From NCBI GenBank assembly GCA_019116705.1, contig DXBF01000054.1:157304-189482 (forward strand): a stretch of 32,179 nucleotides of DNA, read 5' to 3'. This document shows, one piece after another, positions 14,552 through 29,744 of this stretch; position 1 is the stretch's first letter; every line of letters starts with the position of its first letter. The translations under genes and the position numbers were made by a program. The stretch is from Candidatus Gemmiger avistercoris. Lineage in GTDB: Bacteria; Bacillota; Clostridia; Oscillospirales; Ruminococcaceae. The notes beneath the pieces were generated by a model that saw only the letters and a list, made by a program, of their open reading frames with translations, searched no databases and was not told the origin of the DNA.

Positions 14552-14588
14552 TCAAAAATGCCCCCGTCACCGCAGTGACGGGGGCATT
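14552..14588. terminator. Terminator of rpoC, shared with the convergent J-domain gene
   Basis: AATGCCCCCGTCAC (14557-14570), loop CGCA, GTGACGGGGGCATT (14575-14588): a perfect 14-bp stem. On the minus strand it runs into TTTTTGATT, a proper terminator for rpoB-rpoC. On the plus strand CTCAGTTTT follows, so it may also stop the J-domain transcript. Confidence 0.9.
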
Positions 14589-14605
14589 CTCAGTTTTCCG
14601 ATAGT

Positions 14606-18208
<3,603 letters not shown>

Positions 18209-18255
18209 TCAGCGAACCCTCTCAATTCAAGTATGGCAGACGATACAGCGAAACA

Positions 18256-22089
<3,834 letters not shown>

Positions 22090-22248
22090 AAAACGCGACC
22101 ACTCCTATTCCATAGATTGACAAAGCTGGTAAAAGCGACCCAAAAGACCGGCCTTGAAACAAACCACATTCGGCATTTTTCACAAAGTTTCAGGGGTTGC
22201 CGCAAGGGCTCGATCCTCTTAGGGCGCTCTATTCCATTTTTGTGATAC
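22090..22248 (-). promoter_or_regulatory. rpoB: Long 5' leader of rpoB
   Basis: From the expected start near 22248 to the rpoB ATG the transcript has about 160 untranslated bases. It holds an imperfect inverted repeat (CCCTGAAAC and GTTTCAAGG, around 22153-22195) and the 9-mer ATGGAATAG twice, once near the 5' end (22237-22229) and once overlapping the Shine-Dalgarno region (22113-22105). I see no T-box, known riboswitch or convincing leader peptide. A regulatory role is inferred only. Confidence 0.45.
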
Positions 22249-22254
22249 TGATTT

Positions 22255-22283
22255 AGTATACAGGGTAAAAGTCCCGTTGTCAA
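22255..22283 (-). promoter_or_regulatory. Strong SigA promoter for rpoB-rpoC
   Basis: On the minus strand a perfect TTGACA (22283-22278), 17-base spacer, TATACT (22260-22255). This shows that rpoBC has its own promoter rather than depending on sigA or on ribosomal-protein genes. The stretch 22284-22500 upstream holds nothing else I can identify; two plus-strand TTGACA hexamers there lack -10 partners. Confidence 0.9.
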
Positions 22284-22500
22284 GCCTTTTTCCGGGTTTT
22301 ATGCCAGCTTTTTTGCGTGCACGAAACGCCCGGGCGGGTGTAACAATTTTTCGGCATTTTGACGGTTTTGCATCCCTGACGTCCGCTTGACAAATTCAAA
22401 AAAGCAGTTCCAACCCCCTCCTTTGGTCACTTTTCACAAGGCTGCAGCCCCCTTTTTGTGCGGGCAGCCCCTTGACAAAACGCTTCTTACGCGGCAGAAA

Positions 22501-22530
22501 GCCCCGGGCGGGATGTTTCCCGCCCGGGGC
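22501..22530 (-). terminator. Probable terminator after sigA
   Basis: GCCCCGGGCGGGA (22501-22513), loop TGTT, TCCCGCCCGGGGC (22518-22530): a 13-bp perfect stem 16 bases beyond the sigA stop. On the minus strand it is followed by TTTCTG, a short T run, so termination may be incomplete. Confidence 0.75.
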
Positions 22531-22546
22531 CGTTCCTTTTTAGAGA

Positions 22547-23641
22547 TCAATCCAGGAAATCGCGCAGTTTCTTGCTGCGGCTGGGGTGACGCAGCTTGCG
22601 CAGGGCCTTGGCCTCGATCTGGCGGATGCGTTCACGGGTGACGTTGAACTCCTTGCCCACTTCCTCGAGCGTGCGGGGGCGGCCGTCCTCCAGGCCGAAG
22701 CGCAGGCGCAGGACCTTCTCCTCCCGGGGGGTCAGGGTCTTGAGCACATCGGCCAGCTGCTCTTTCAGCAGGGTCTGGCTGGCGGCTTCCGCCGGGACCG
22801 GGGCATCGTCGTCGGGGATGAAGTCGCCCAGATGGCTGTCCTCCTCCTCGCCGATGGGGGTCTCCAGGCTGACAGGCTCCTGCGCCACGCGCATGATCTC
22901 CCGCACTTTTTCGACCGGCATCTCCAGGCGCTCGGCGATCTCCTCGGCGCTGGGGTCATGGCCGTACTCATGGAGCAGCTGGCTGGAGACTTTCTTGACC
23001 TTGTTGATGGTCTCCACCATATGCACCGGGATGCGGATCGTGCGCGCCTGGTCCGCAATGGCGCGGGTGATGGCCTGCCGGATCCACCAGGTGGCGTAGG
23101 TGGAGAACTTGAAGCCCTTGGTGTGGTCGAACTTTTCCACCGCTTTGATGAGGCCCAGGTTGCCCTCCTGGATCAGATCCAGGAACTGCATGCCGCGCCC
23201 CACATACCGCTTGGCGATGGAGACCACCAGGCGCAGGTTGGCTTCGCTCAGGCGCTGTTTGGCCTTTTCCCCTTCCGGGCCGCCGGCCTGGATCTTCAAA
23301 GCCAGGTCCACCTCTTCCTCAGGCGTCAGCAGGGGCACGCGGCCGATCTCCTTGAGGTAGACCTTGACCGGGTCGTCGATGGTGATGCCGTCGGTGCTCA
23401 GGCTGTCCTCAAAATCATCGACGCTGTCGCCGGTCAGCGCGGGGTCGTCCGCGTCCGAGGCGCCGTCGTCTACCACTTCGATACCGTTGCTCTCCAGTTC
23501 TTCATAGAGCTTTTCCATCTGCTCCACATCCAGAACGTGGCCGCTTTCCTCCATCGCGTCGCCGATCTCGGTGTTGGTCAGTTTGCCGCTGCGGCGGCCC
23601 GTTTCGATCAGACTGCGAATGGGATCTTTTTTCTCTGCCAT
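22547..23641 (-). CDS. sigA: Primary RNA polymerase sigma factor (sigma-70 / SigA)
   Basis: Housekeeping sigma factor that recognises the TTGACA/TATAAT promoters found throughout this window. The 364-residue protein has a short region 1.1-like start, an acidic linker, region 1.2 ([21 protein letters not shown]), region 2 ([31 protein letters not shown], then [17 protein letters not shown] for -10 melting), region 3 and region 4 with the -35-reading helix-turn-helix ([30 protein letters not shown]). AGGAGA nine bases upstream and the start MAEKKDP support the ATG at 23641 over an in-frame ATG at 23683. It follows dnaG by 58 bases, as in the classical macromolecular synthesis operon, here with dgt first. 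Confidence 0.98.
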   Translation of the reverse strand: MAEKKDPIRSLIETGRRSGKLTNTEIGDAMEESGHVLDVEQMEKLYEELESNGIEVVDDGASDADDPALTGDSVDDFEDSLSTDGITIDDPVKVYLKEIGRVPLLTPEEEVDLALKIQAGGPEGEKAKQRLSEANLRLVVSIAKRYVGRGMQFLDLIQEGNLGLIKAVEKFDHTKGFKFSTYATWWIRQAITRAIADQARTIRIPVHMVETINKVKKVSSQLLHEYGHDPSAEEIAERLEMPVEKVREIMRVAQEPVSLETPIGEEEDSHLGDFIPDDDAPVPAEAASQTLLKEQLADVLKTLTPREEKVLRLRFGLEDGRPRTLEEVGKEFNVTRERIRQIEAKALRKLRHPSRSKKLRDFLD

Positions 23642-23699
23642 AAGTACGTTTCTCCTTTTAGGTTTCGGTTCAAAACTGTGCATTCGTGCGTGAGCCGGT

Positions 23700-25484
23700 T
23701 TATGTTTTGGGCGGCGGCTCCCCGACTCCCTTTTCCTTTTTCACATTGGCGAAAAAGTCGAGGAACTGGTCGTCGCTGGTACCGGCCACCCGCTCGCTGA
23801 TCGGCCTGGCGTTCTGCAGGCGCTCCAGATACATGTCGATATCCTGCCGGGTCAGCTGCTGGCCATGGTTCTGCGCCTGGGCGAGCGCCGCCTGCTGGAA
23901 GGCCTTTTCGTCCAGCAACTGCTGCAGCGAAGTCAGATTGACCGGCTGCTTTTCGTCGGCGCAGCGGTAGATCGCCTGGACCGCCTGCTGCACTTCCGGC
24001 AGCAGCAGCGTATCCATCGAAAGACGCGCCCGCACATAAGGGATCTGCTCGGGGTCCTGCAAGAGCGCCGCCACCAGCTGGCGCCCGGCGCTGGCAGCCC
24101 CCAGGGCCGCCTCCCCGCCCTGGGTGTAAGGCACCCGGATATCCGCAGCGATGCCCTGCTGGGCCAGATCTTTCTGTTCCCTGCGGCGGCCGCGGCGTTC
24201 CGCAGCCCGCAGCGCCCCCTGCATCTGGGAGAGCACCGCCTGCTTGGAGACGCCGGTCTCCTCCGCCAGCCGCCCCGCATACACATCCCGCGCCGTGGGG
24301 GTGACGCCCCGGGCCGTGAGGATGTCGATGGCCTCGCGGATGTAACTCAGCCGCCCGTCGTCGCTGCGCAGGTCGTATTTGGCCCGCGCCTTTTTCAACT
24401 GGAACTCCGTGGGGTTGGCCGTGCCGTTCAGCAGCATCTCGAACCGTTCCCGGCCATATTTCTTGATGAACTCATCGGGGTCCTTCGCCCCCTGGTAACT
24501 CAGCACGCTCACCTTCACCGGGCTGTTGGCGAACAGGCCCAGGCTGCGCTCGGTGGCTTTCTGCCCCGCTTCGTCGGAGTCGTAGCTCAGCACCACCTCG
24601 TCGGCATATTCGCTGAGCAGCCTGACCTGTTCCGCCGTCAGGGCGGTGCCGCAGGCGCAGACCGCCGTGTCGAAGCCGGCCTCGTGCATGGATATGACGT
24701 CCATATACCCTTCGCAGAGGATATAGCGCTTATGGGGGGATTTCTTGGCGATGTTCAGCGCAAACAGCGTGCGGGATTTATGGTAGACCATCGTTTCCGG
24801 GCTGTTGATGTATTTGGGCTTGGAATCATCCAGTACCCGCCCGCCGAAAGCGATGATGGAACCCCGCACATCAATGATGGGCACCATGACCCGGTGGCGG
24901 AAAATATCGTAAAGGTTGCCTTTGGCGCTGCGCTTCACAAGGCCGGAATGCTCCAGTTCCCCTTCGCTGAAGCCGCGCCGCCGCAGGTAGTGCAGCAGCC
25001 CGCCGAAATCATCCGGCGCATACCCCAGGCCGAAGCGGCGGATCGCCGCGTCGGACAGGCCGCGCTTTTCCTTCCAGTAGCGCCGGGCCTGGGCGGCTTC
25101 CGGCGTGCGGGCGTTGAGCTGCTCATAAAAATACCGTGCCGCGCTGCGGTTGATCTCCAGCAGGCGCTGGCGGGCTCTTGCCTCCCGGTCCTCCTCCTCC
25201 GGCAGCGGCATGCCCACGCGGGCCGCCAGCTGTTTGACGCTTTCCACGTACCCCAGATTATTGTACTTGCGCACGAAATTTATAACGTCCCCGGCCGCAC
25301 CGCAGCCGAAACAGTAAAAACTCTGGGTGTCGGGATAGACCACGAAGGAGGGGGTCTTTTCGTTATGGAACGGGCACAGCCCGCTCAGCGTCCGCCCACG
25401 GCGGCGCAGCTGCACATACTGGCCGACGACCTCCTCGATGTCGTTGCGGCGCACCACTTCCTGTATGTATTCCTGCGGGATCAC
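23700..25484 (-). CDS. dnaG: DNA primase
   Basis: Synthesises RNA primers for chromosome replication. The 594-residue protein has the N-terminal CHC2-type zinc-binding domain (C37, H40, C58, C61), the RNA-polymerase core with the Toprim acidic motifs EGYMD (258-262) and DSDEAG (302-307), and a C-terminal helicase-interaction region. The start is the GTG at 25484. It yields [16 protein letters not shown], the normal N-terminus, and stands 11 bases after AAGGAGG. A GTG four codons earlier (25496) overlaps that Shine-Dalgarno and cannot be used well. It sits 36 bases after dgt and 58 before sigA, with no internal promoter seen. Confidence 0.98.
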   Translation of the reverse strand: MIPQEYIQEVVRRNDIEEVVGQYVQLRRRGRTLSGLCPFHNEKTPSFVVYPDTQSFYCFGCGAAGDVINFVRKYNNLGYVESVKQLAARVGMPLPEEEDREARARQRLLEINRSAARYFYEQLNARTPEAAQARRYWKEKRGLSDAAIRRFGLGYAPDDFGGLLHYLRRRGFSEGELEHSGLVKRSAKGNLYDIFRHRVMVPIIDVRGSIIAFGGRVLDDSKPKYINSPETMVYHKSRTLFALNIAKKSPHKRYILCEGYMDVISMHEAGFDTAVCACGTALTAEQVRLLSEYADEVVLSYDSDEAGQKATERSLGLFANSPVKVSVLSYQGAKDPDEFIKKYGRERFEMLLNGTANPTEFQLKKARAKYDLRSDDGRLSYIREAIDILTARGVTPTARDVYAGRLAEETGVSKQAVLSQMQGALRAAERRGRRREQKDLAQQGIAADIRVPYTQGGEAALGAASAGRQLVAALLQDPEQIPYVRARLSMDTLLLPEVQQAVQAIYRCADEKQPVNLTSLQQLLDEKAFQQAALAQAQNHGQQLTRQDIDMYLERLQNARPISERVAGTSDDQFLDFFANVKKEKGVGEPPPKT

Positions 25485-25495
25485 GGTCCGTTCCA

Positions 25496-25502
25496 CCTCC
25501 TT
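25496..25502 (-). promoter_or_regulatory. Ribosome-binding site that fixes the dnaG GTG start
   Basis: AAGGAGG on the minus strand. Its last G is the first base of an upstream in-frame GTG, so that codon is excluded and the GTG at 25484, with an 11-base spacer, is selected. Confidence 0.8.
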
Positions 25503-25520
25503 TTTGCAATGCCGCCCCTC

Positions 25521-26522
25521 TTAAAGCCCCTGCCATTTCTGCGGGACGAACCACTCCACGAACAAACGGGTGGCAAACTCGTCGCTCATCCCGCTGATGT
25601 AGTCGGTGGCGGCCCGGTCCACGCCCTCCCTGTAAGCGATCTGCAGGTAAAAATTCGGCAGCAGGGCCGGTTCTTCGCACAGGCGCTCATACAGATCGCC
25701 GATGAGCTTGTCCACCTTTTTTTCTTCCCGCTTGGCGTTGCGGTCCACATATACGGTGGAATACATGAAGTCTTTCAGGATGGCATAGGCCGCCTCCACC
25801 TCAGGGGAAAAATTGATCCGGCCGTTCTGGCTGTGCTCCACCAGGTCGGTGATCATGGTGGTGATCCGCTGGGACTTGGTGTTGCCCAGCACTGCGGTGG
25901 CCGCCTGGGGGATCTGACGCGGGTCCAGTACGCCCGCCCCCACCGCGTCCTCGATGTCATGGTTCAGGAACGCAATATGATCGGCCCTGCGCACCACGCA
26001 GCCTTCCGGCGTGCGCGCCCAGGCCCCCGTGGTGTGGGTGATGATGCCGTTGCGGACCTCCCAGGAAAGGTTGAGACCCCTGCCGTCCTTTTCCAGCAGG
26101 TCCACCACCCGCAGGCTCTGGCGGTAATGGGTAAAGCCGCCGGGGCACAGGCGGTCCAGCGCCCGCTCCCCCGCATGGCCGAAGGGCGTGTGACCCAGAT
26201 CGTGGCCCAGGGCGATGGCTTCGGTCAGATCCTCGTTCAGCCGCAGGGCGCGGGCGATGGTGCGGGCGATCTGGCTGACTTCCAGCGTATGGGTCAGCCG
26301 GGTGCGGTAATGGTCCCCTTCCGGCGAGAGAAAGACCTGGGTCTTTTGTTTCAGCCTTCGGAACGCCTTGCTGTGCAGGATGCGGTCCCGGTCCCGCTGG
26401 AAACAGGTCCGCAGCGGGTCCTCTTCCTGAGGGACGCGGCGTCCGCGGCTGTTTTCACTCAACGTCGCATAGCGGCTCAGCGTCTGGCGTTCGATGGACT
26501 GCGTTTCCTCCCGAATCGTCAT
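25521..26522 (-). CDS. dgt: HD-domain deoxyguanosinetriphosphate triphosphohydrolase-like protein
   Basis: By family, hydrolyses dNTPs to deoxynucleoside and triphosphate, which may tune the nucleotide pool for replication. The 333 residues show FRRLKQKTQVF near residue 54, the first metal His in RLTHTLEVSQ (H78) and the HD motif GHDLGHTPFGH (H107, D108), then a helical C-terminal domain. The length fits the short clostridial type rather than the ~500-residue E. coli Dgt. AAGGGGACGGG precedes the ATG. It is the first gene of dgt-dnaG-sigA; linkage to primase fits a nucleotide-pool role, but the preferred substrate cannot be read. Confidence 0.93.
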   Translation of the reverse strand: MTIREETQSIERQTLSRYATLSENSRGRRVPQEEDPLRTCFQRDRDRILHSKAFRRLKQKTQVFLSPEGDHYRTRLTHTLEVSQIARTIARALRLNEDLTEAIALGHDLGHTPFGHAGERALDRLCPGGFTHYRQSLRVVDLLEKDGRGLNLSWEVRNGIITHTTGAWARTPEGCVVRRADHIAFLNHDIEDAVGAGVLDPRQIPQAATAVLGNTKSQRITTMITDLVEHSQNGRINFSPEVEAAYAILKDFMYSTVYVDRNAKREEKKVDKLIGDLYERLCEEPALLPNFYLQIAYREGVDRAATDYISGMSDEFATRLFVEWFVPQKWQGL

Positions 26523-26548
26523 GCAACCCGTCCCCTTTCTTCCTTTCT

Positions 26549-26576
26549 ATAATATAAATACGATAAAACTGCGCAA
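26549..26576 (-). promoter_or_regulatory. Candidate promoter for the dgt-dnaG-sigA operon
   Basis: On the minus strand TTGCGC (26576-26571), 16-base spacer, TATTAT (26554-26549), in a notably AT-rich 70-base gap. It leaves only about 20 bases of leader before dgt. Confidence 0.55.
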
Positions 26577-26608
26577 AAGACTTTATTTTTTTGTAAAAAT
26601 TCCGCTTT

Positions 26609-27226
26609 TCAAAACGGAAGATAGCGCGGCGGCGAGACTTCCACCCGCGCCGCACCGCGTGTCAGTTCCGCCAGCGAACGGCACAAGGCGTCCTGCGTTC
26701 CGGCGGGCATCTGCCAGCACAGCGTCACCGCATCGTCAAAAAGCGGCTCCTGCAGGCGGGTCTCGGCGGCCCGGATCATATGCTGGGCCGGTTCGAACTG
26801 GCTGTAAGGCACCCGCAGGCGGCATTCTACCACCTGACGCATGGACACCCGTTCCGCCGTTTGCAGCGCACCGGCCGCCGCCGCGGTGTAGGCCCGCACC
26901 AGCCCGCCGGTGCCCAGCAGGATCCCCCCGAAGTAACGGGTGACCACCACGATCACATCTGAAACACCGGCATGCCGGATCGCCTCCAGCACCGGGGTCC
27001 CTGCCGTCTTGGCCGGTTCGCCGTCGTCCGAGTATCGCGTCCGGCCGTTTTGCAGCACGTAGGCGTAGACATTGTGGCGCGCCGTGCGGTTGGCCGCGCG
27101 CACGGCCTGCAGAACCGCCAGCGCCGCTTCCTCTGTGCCGGCAAAGGCGGCCGTGGCGATAAAGCGGCTGCGCTTTTCCTCGTATTCAAAGGTGGTCTTT
27201 CCCCGGATGGTCATGTAATCCGTCAT
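26609..27226 (-). CDS. yigZ: YigZ/IMPACT-family protein
   Basis: Conserved protein of the UPF0029/IMPACT family; eukaryotic relatives act in Gcn2 control, while the bacterial role is unsettled. The 205 residues contain KRSRFIATAAF (about 18-28), ARHNVYAYVL, the strongly conserved YSDDGEPAKTAGTPVL and VVVTRYFGGILLGTGGLVRAY, then a C-terminal domain of about 70 residues (DUF1949-like). AAGGAG seven bases upstream supports the ATG at 27226 over a longer frame opening at 27394. It comes just after the rpmE terminator without a visible promoter, so it may depend on read-through. Confidence 0.93.
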   Translation of the reverse strand: MTDYMTIRGKTTFEYEEKRSRFIATAAFAGTEEAALAVLQAVRAANRTARHNVYAYVLQNGRTRYSDDGEPAKTAGTPVLEAIRHAGVSDVIVVVTRYFGGILLGTGGLVRAYTAAAAGALQTAERVSMRQVVECRLRVPYSQFEPAQHMIRAAETRLQEPLFDDAVTLCWQMPAGTQDALCRSLAELTRGAARVEVSPPRYLPF

Positions 27227-27246
27227 TGGACACTCCTTACAGACAG

Positions 27247-27279
27247 CCAAAAATACCCCAGATGTCTCCATCTGGGGTA
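27247..27279 (-). terminator. Rho-independent terminator after rpmE
   Basis: TACCCCAGATG, loop of four, CATCTGGGGTA (27254-27264 with 27269-27279), then TTTTTGG on the minus strand: an 11-bp perfect stem beginning 12 bases after the rpmE stop. Confidence 0.92.
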
Positions 27280-27291
27280 AAGCGAACCAAC

Positions 27292-27498
27292 TTATTTGCC
27301 AGCCTTGGCGAAACGGCGCTTGAAGCGCTCGACGCGGCCACCGGTATCGACCAGCTTCTGCTTGCCGGTGTAGAACGGGTGGCACTTGCTGCAAACTTCG
27401 ACGTGGATCTCCGGCTTGGTGTCACGGGTGTGGATCACGTTGCCGCAGGCGCAGGTAATCGTGCAGTCCACGTAGTTCGGATGGATGCCCTTCTTCAT
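27292..27498 (-). CDS. rpmE: Ribosomal protein bL31, zinc-binding form
   Basis: Large-subunit ribosomal protein at the interface with the small subunit. The 68-residue protein MKKGIHPNY... has four cysteines for zinc (16, 18, 36, 39; TCACG and VCSKC), so it is the zinc-containing type rather than the zinc-free paralogue induced by zinc starvation. It ends with a basic tail [16 protein letters not shown] is eight bases before the ATG at 27498; an in-frame ATG at 27558 would add 20 unrelated residues and lacks this site. It is transcribed alone from a strong promoter through a structured leader. Confidence 0.97.
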   Translation of the reverse strand: MKKGIHPNYVDCTITCACGNVIHTRDTKPEIHVEVCSKCHPFYTGKQKLVDTGGRVERFKRRFAKAGK

Positions 27499-27628
27499 GG
27501 TAGTTTCACCTCTTTCTCGATCATGATTCCGGGAGCCATACTTGATATATGTGCTCATCACAATCTCCGAATTGCGGCTACCAGCATTCACCATCCTGTG
27601 CGAATGGAGCAGCCATCTGAACGATTGC
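27499..27628 (-). promoter_or_regulatory. Structured 5' leader of rpmE, possible L31 autoregulatory RNA
   Basis: The transcript from the rpmE promoter would have about 130 bases before the ATG. Near its 5' end GGCT...CATTC pairs with GAATG...AGCC (around 27568-27608), with ACAGGATGGT in the loop: a nested inverted repeat. Leaders bound by L31 have been described in several bacterial groups; whether this matches a known class needs a covariance search. Confidence 0.5.
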
Positions 27629-27634
27629 TGAAAT

Positions 27635-27663
27635 ATTTTAGCAGAAACCCGCGCGTTTGTCAA
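27635..27663 (-). promoter_or_regulatory. SigA promoter for rpmE
   Basis: On the minus strand a perfect TTGACA (27663-27658), 17-base spacer, TAAAAT (27640-27635). It is just downstream of the tRNA terminator. Confidence 0.88.
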
Positions 27664-27699
27664 GAAATTTTCTGTACGCGCGAAAGAAAACGGTTCTGC

Positions 27700-27732
27700 C
27701 GAAAGAAAGCCCCGGGGCAACCCCCGAGGCTT
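27700..27732 (-). terminator. Terminator after tRNA-Gly
   Basis: AAGCCTCGGGG, loop of four, CCCCGGGGCTT on the minus strand (27732-27707), with one mismatch, then TCTTTC. It starts two bases after the tRNA CCA end. Confidence 0.82.
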
Positions 27733-27733
27733 T

Positions 27734-27809
27734 TGGAGCGGGATACGAGTCTCGAACTCGCCACCTACTGCTTGGGAAGCAGTCACTCTACCGGATGAGC
27801 TAATCCCGC
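27734..27809 (-). tRNA. tRNA-Gly (anticodon CCC)
   Basis: A full cloverleaf reads on the minus strand. The acceptor GCGGGAT pairs with ATCCCGC, the anticodon stem ACTGC/GCAGT encloses the loop TTCCCAA with anticodon CCC, and the T arm is GCGAG-TTCGAGA-CTCGT. CCA is encoded at the 3' end (27736-27734). The CCC anticodon reads GGG glycine codons, which are frequent in GC-rich genomes. It is a single-tRNA unit with its own promoter and terminator. Confidence 0.97.
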
Positions 27810-27820
27810 ATGACTTAGTC

Positions 27821-27849
27821 ATTATAACGCATCCTCTCCCCTTTGTCAA
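27821..27849 (-). promoter_or_regulatory. Consensus promoter for tRNA-Gly
   Basis: On the minus strand TTGACA (27849-27844), 17-base spacer, TATAAT (27826-27821): a perfect SigA consensus, as expected for a stable RNA gene. Confidence 0.93.
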
Positions 27850-27863
27850 TCCCGTTTTTTCTC

Positions 27864-27892
27864 TTGCCGAGCGGCAGGCGCTGCGTTATAAT
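27864..27892 (+). promoter_or_regulatory. Promoter for the small uncharacterised gene
   Basis: TTGCCG (27864-27869), 17-base spacer, perfect TATAAT (27887-27892). It is divergent from the tRNA promoter, with 14 bases between the -35 boxes. Confidence 0.75.
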
Positions 27893-27940
27893 TAGATTTT
27901 GGAAACAGTTTTTGCATCTGTAGCGGGAGAGGAGTCTTTT

Positions 27941-28273
27941 ATGCTGAATGCATTCCCCATCTATCACTGGTTCCACAACGGCAATTCGTACTCCGGCGCG
28001 GAAGGCGGTATGCGCTATGTGCTGGTTCCCGGCAAGCGCTCGGACCCCGCGGATGAGACCGGGAAGAAAAAGGTGGAGTTTCTGACCGCTTACATCTGGC
28101 CCGGGCCATGGAGCATTGAACATACAGCGGAAGAAAGGATCGAGAGCCGGGATTTTGAGGGCGGCCAGGACGGGCTGGACGCCGCCGTGCGCTGGCTGCA
28201 GGAAAAATATGCCGAATCGCCCGAGCGCTGGCAGAACATCCCCTCGATCCTGGACTGCGAACCGGACCGATAG
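27941..28273 (+). CDS. Uncharacterised 110-residue protein
   Basis: I do not recognise a named family. The soluble protein begins MLNAFPIYHWFHNGNSYSG and contains MRYVLVPGK, then LTAYIWPGPWSIEHT, an acidic helical region (AAVRWLQEKYAESPERW) and the end ILDCEPDR. It is rich in aromatic residues in the first two thirds and has no signal peptide or membrane segment. AGGAG six bases upstream and the promoter at 27864-27892 support the ATG at 27941 over an in-frame ATG at 27899, which is too close to the promoter. It stands alone, ending before a bidirectional terminator. The good promoter, ribosome-binding site and terminator argue that it is real. Confidence 0.83.
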   Translation: MLNAFPIYHWFHNGNSYSGAEGGMRYVLVPGKRSDPADETGKKKVEFLTAYIWPGPWSIEHTAEERIESRDFEGGQDGLDAAVRWLQEKYAESPERWQNIPSILDCEPDR

Positions 28274-28287
28274 CCCCCTGACAAAGC

Positions 28288-28325
28288 AAAAAGCACGGCC
28301 TCCCCTGCGGGAAGCCGTGCTTTTT
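28288..28325. terminator. Bidirectional terminator between convergent genes
   Basis: AAAAAGCACGGC at 28288 pairs with GCCGTGCTTTTT ending at 28325, with TCCC/GGGA inside. T runs stand on both strands, so it can end both the small plus-strand gene and the MBOAT transcript. Confidence 0.9.
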
Positions 28326-28331
28326 GCCTGG

Positions 28332-29732
28332 TCAGTAACGGGCATAGAGGAAACCGCCCCCGCCCAGAAACTGGCCCATATACAGGAAGGAAAAGATCAT
28401 TGCTTCGTAGACGGCCCAGCGCAGCGCACGGGGCGCGGCTGCCAGGCGGTCCAGCAGGCGGACACCGCGCTCCTGCAGCAGATCCACGGCGATCAGGATC
28501 GCAACGCCCGCAAACAGCACCAGCTGATCCTGGCGGCTGGCCAGCCCCAGTTCCCAGTAATTGTTCAGCGCGTCCCAGCCGCCCTGGAACAGGAGCCCCC
28601 GAAAGTACTGGAGCGCATTGGTCAGGCTGCTGGCCCGGAAGATCGTAAACGTGAACACAAAAACGGCGAAAGTGCCGGCGATGCCGGCCCAGCGCGCCCG
28701 GCCCTTTGTAACGGCACGGCGCCAGGGCAGGTGGTTTTCCAAAGCTTGCAGCAGCCCCTGCAGGAAGCCCCAGAGCAGATAGGTAAGCCCCGCGCCGTGC
28801 CACAGGCCGCTGACCAGAAAGGTCAGGACAAGGTTCGCATCCCGCCGCGCCGGACGGCAGCGGCTGCCCCCCAGCGGGATGTAGACATAATCCCGCAGCC
28901 AGCGGGACAGGCTGATATGCCAGCGGGACCACAATTCCTTGACGCTGGCCGCCAGGAAGGGCCGGCGGAAGTTTTCCGGCAGGGACAAGCCGAGTATCTC
29001 GCCGACGCCCAACACGATGTCGGTATAGCCGGAGAAGTCCGCATACAGCTGGAACGAGTAGAGCACGGCGGCCAGTAGCAGCTGGCTGCGGTCCAGAACC
29101 GCCGGATCGCGGAAGGCCGCCGCCACGACCACCGCCGCACGGTCGGCGACCGCCATTTTTTTAAAGTACCCCCACCAGCAGCGGATCGCGCCGCGCCACG
29201 CACGCCGCCCGTCCCATGCGATGGGCGCTTCCAGCTGGGGCATCCATTCCCCATAGCGGTTGAAGGGGCCCTGGGTGATGGACAGGAAAAACGACGCATA
29301 ACACAGCACCCGCCCGAAGCTGCGCTGCGCCGGGATGGTCCCCCGGCGCACATCCACCAGATAACTGACCAGTTCCAGCGTGAAATACCCCACGCCCAGC
29401 GGCTGGAGCAGTTCCGGCTGCCAGATCCGCAAACCGAACATCTGCTGCAAACCTCCGGCTGCCGCCGCATAGTATTTCAGCAGCAAAAGGGGCGCCAGCG
29501 CCGCTGCCAGCCCGACACCGAACCAAAGGTTCCCCTTTGCACGGAACGCGCAGGCCCACACGAGCAGCGAACTGGCCAGCAAAACCACAAAGCCCTGCCA
29601 GTCCAGCGAAAGATAGAACAGGATACCGGCGGCCAGCATCCAGCGCCAGCGGTTCGCCGGCCGGCTTTTATACCAGGCGCCCGCGAACAGCGCGGCAAAG
29701 ACAAGAAATCCCGGTGAAGTCACCGCCAGCAT
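28332..29732 (-). CDS. MBOAT-family O-acyltransferase (AlgI/DltB-like)
   Basis: Multi-pass membrane enzyme that transfers an acyl group across or at the membrane onto an envelope polymer. The 466 residues contain about ten hydrophobic helices, the invariant WHISLSRWLRDYVYIPLGG block (H272) and the catalytic histidine in SGLWHGAG (H312). The early ITQGPFNRYGEW and FQLYADFSGYTDI match AlgI- and DltB-type members. AAGGAGG stands seven bases before the ATG and overlaps the stop of the upstream SGNH-like gene, 12 bases away, so they are translated as a pair. Together with the FkbH-like gene it suggests acylation with a carrier-protein-bound group; the acceptor is unknown. Confidence 0.95.
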   Translation of the reverse strand: MLAVTSPGFLVFAALFAGAWYKSRPANRWRWMLAAGILFYLSLDWQGFVVLLASSLLVWACAFRAKGNLWFGVGLAAALAPLLLLKYYAAAAGGLQQMFGLRIWQPELLQPLGVGYFTLELVSYLVDVRRGTIPAQRSFGRVLCYASFFLSITQGPFNRYGEWMPQLEAPIAWDGRRAWRGAIRCWWGYFKKMAVADRAAVVVAAAFRDPAVLDRSQLLLAAVLYSFQLYADFSGYTDIVLGVGEILGLSLPENFRRPFLAASVKELWSRWHISLSRWLRDYVYIPLGGSRCRPARRDANLVLTFLVSGLWHGAGLTYLLWGFLQGLLQALENHLPWRRAVTKGRARWAGIAGTFAVFVFTFTIFRASSLTNALQYFRGLLFQGGWDALNNYWELGLASRQDQLVLFAGVAILIAVDLLQERGVRLLDRLAAAPRALRWAVYEAMIFSFLYMGQFLGGGGFLYARY

Positions 29733-29744
29733 GGCTGTTCCTCC

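Noticed and set aside
22284-22500. Two plus-strand TTGACA hexamers between sigA and rpoB as promoters of an antisense or small RNA
   Set aside because: Neither has a TATAAT-like box at 16-18 bases and no transcript-like unit with a terminator follows.
23865-26552. Plus-strand 895-codon frame opposite dnaG and dgt
   Set aside because: It is antisense to two certain genes, with no promoter, ribosome-binding site or recognisable domain.
27499-27628. T-box riboswitch in the rpmE leader, suggested by AGGATGGTGAA
   Set aside because: The conserved T-box sequence and antiterminator/terminator pair are missing, and rpmE is not an amino-acid gene.
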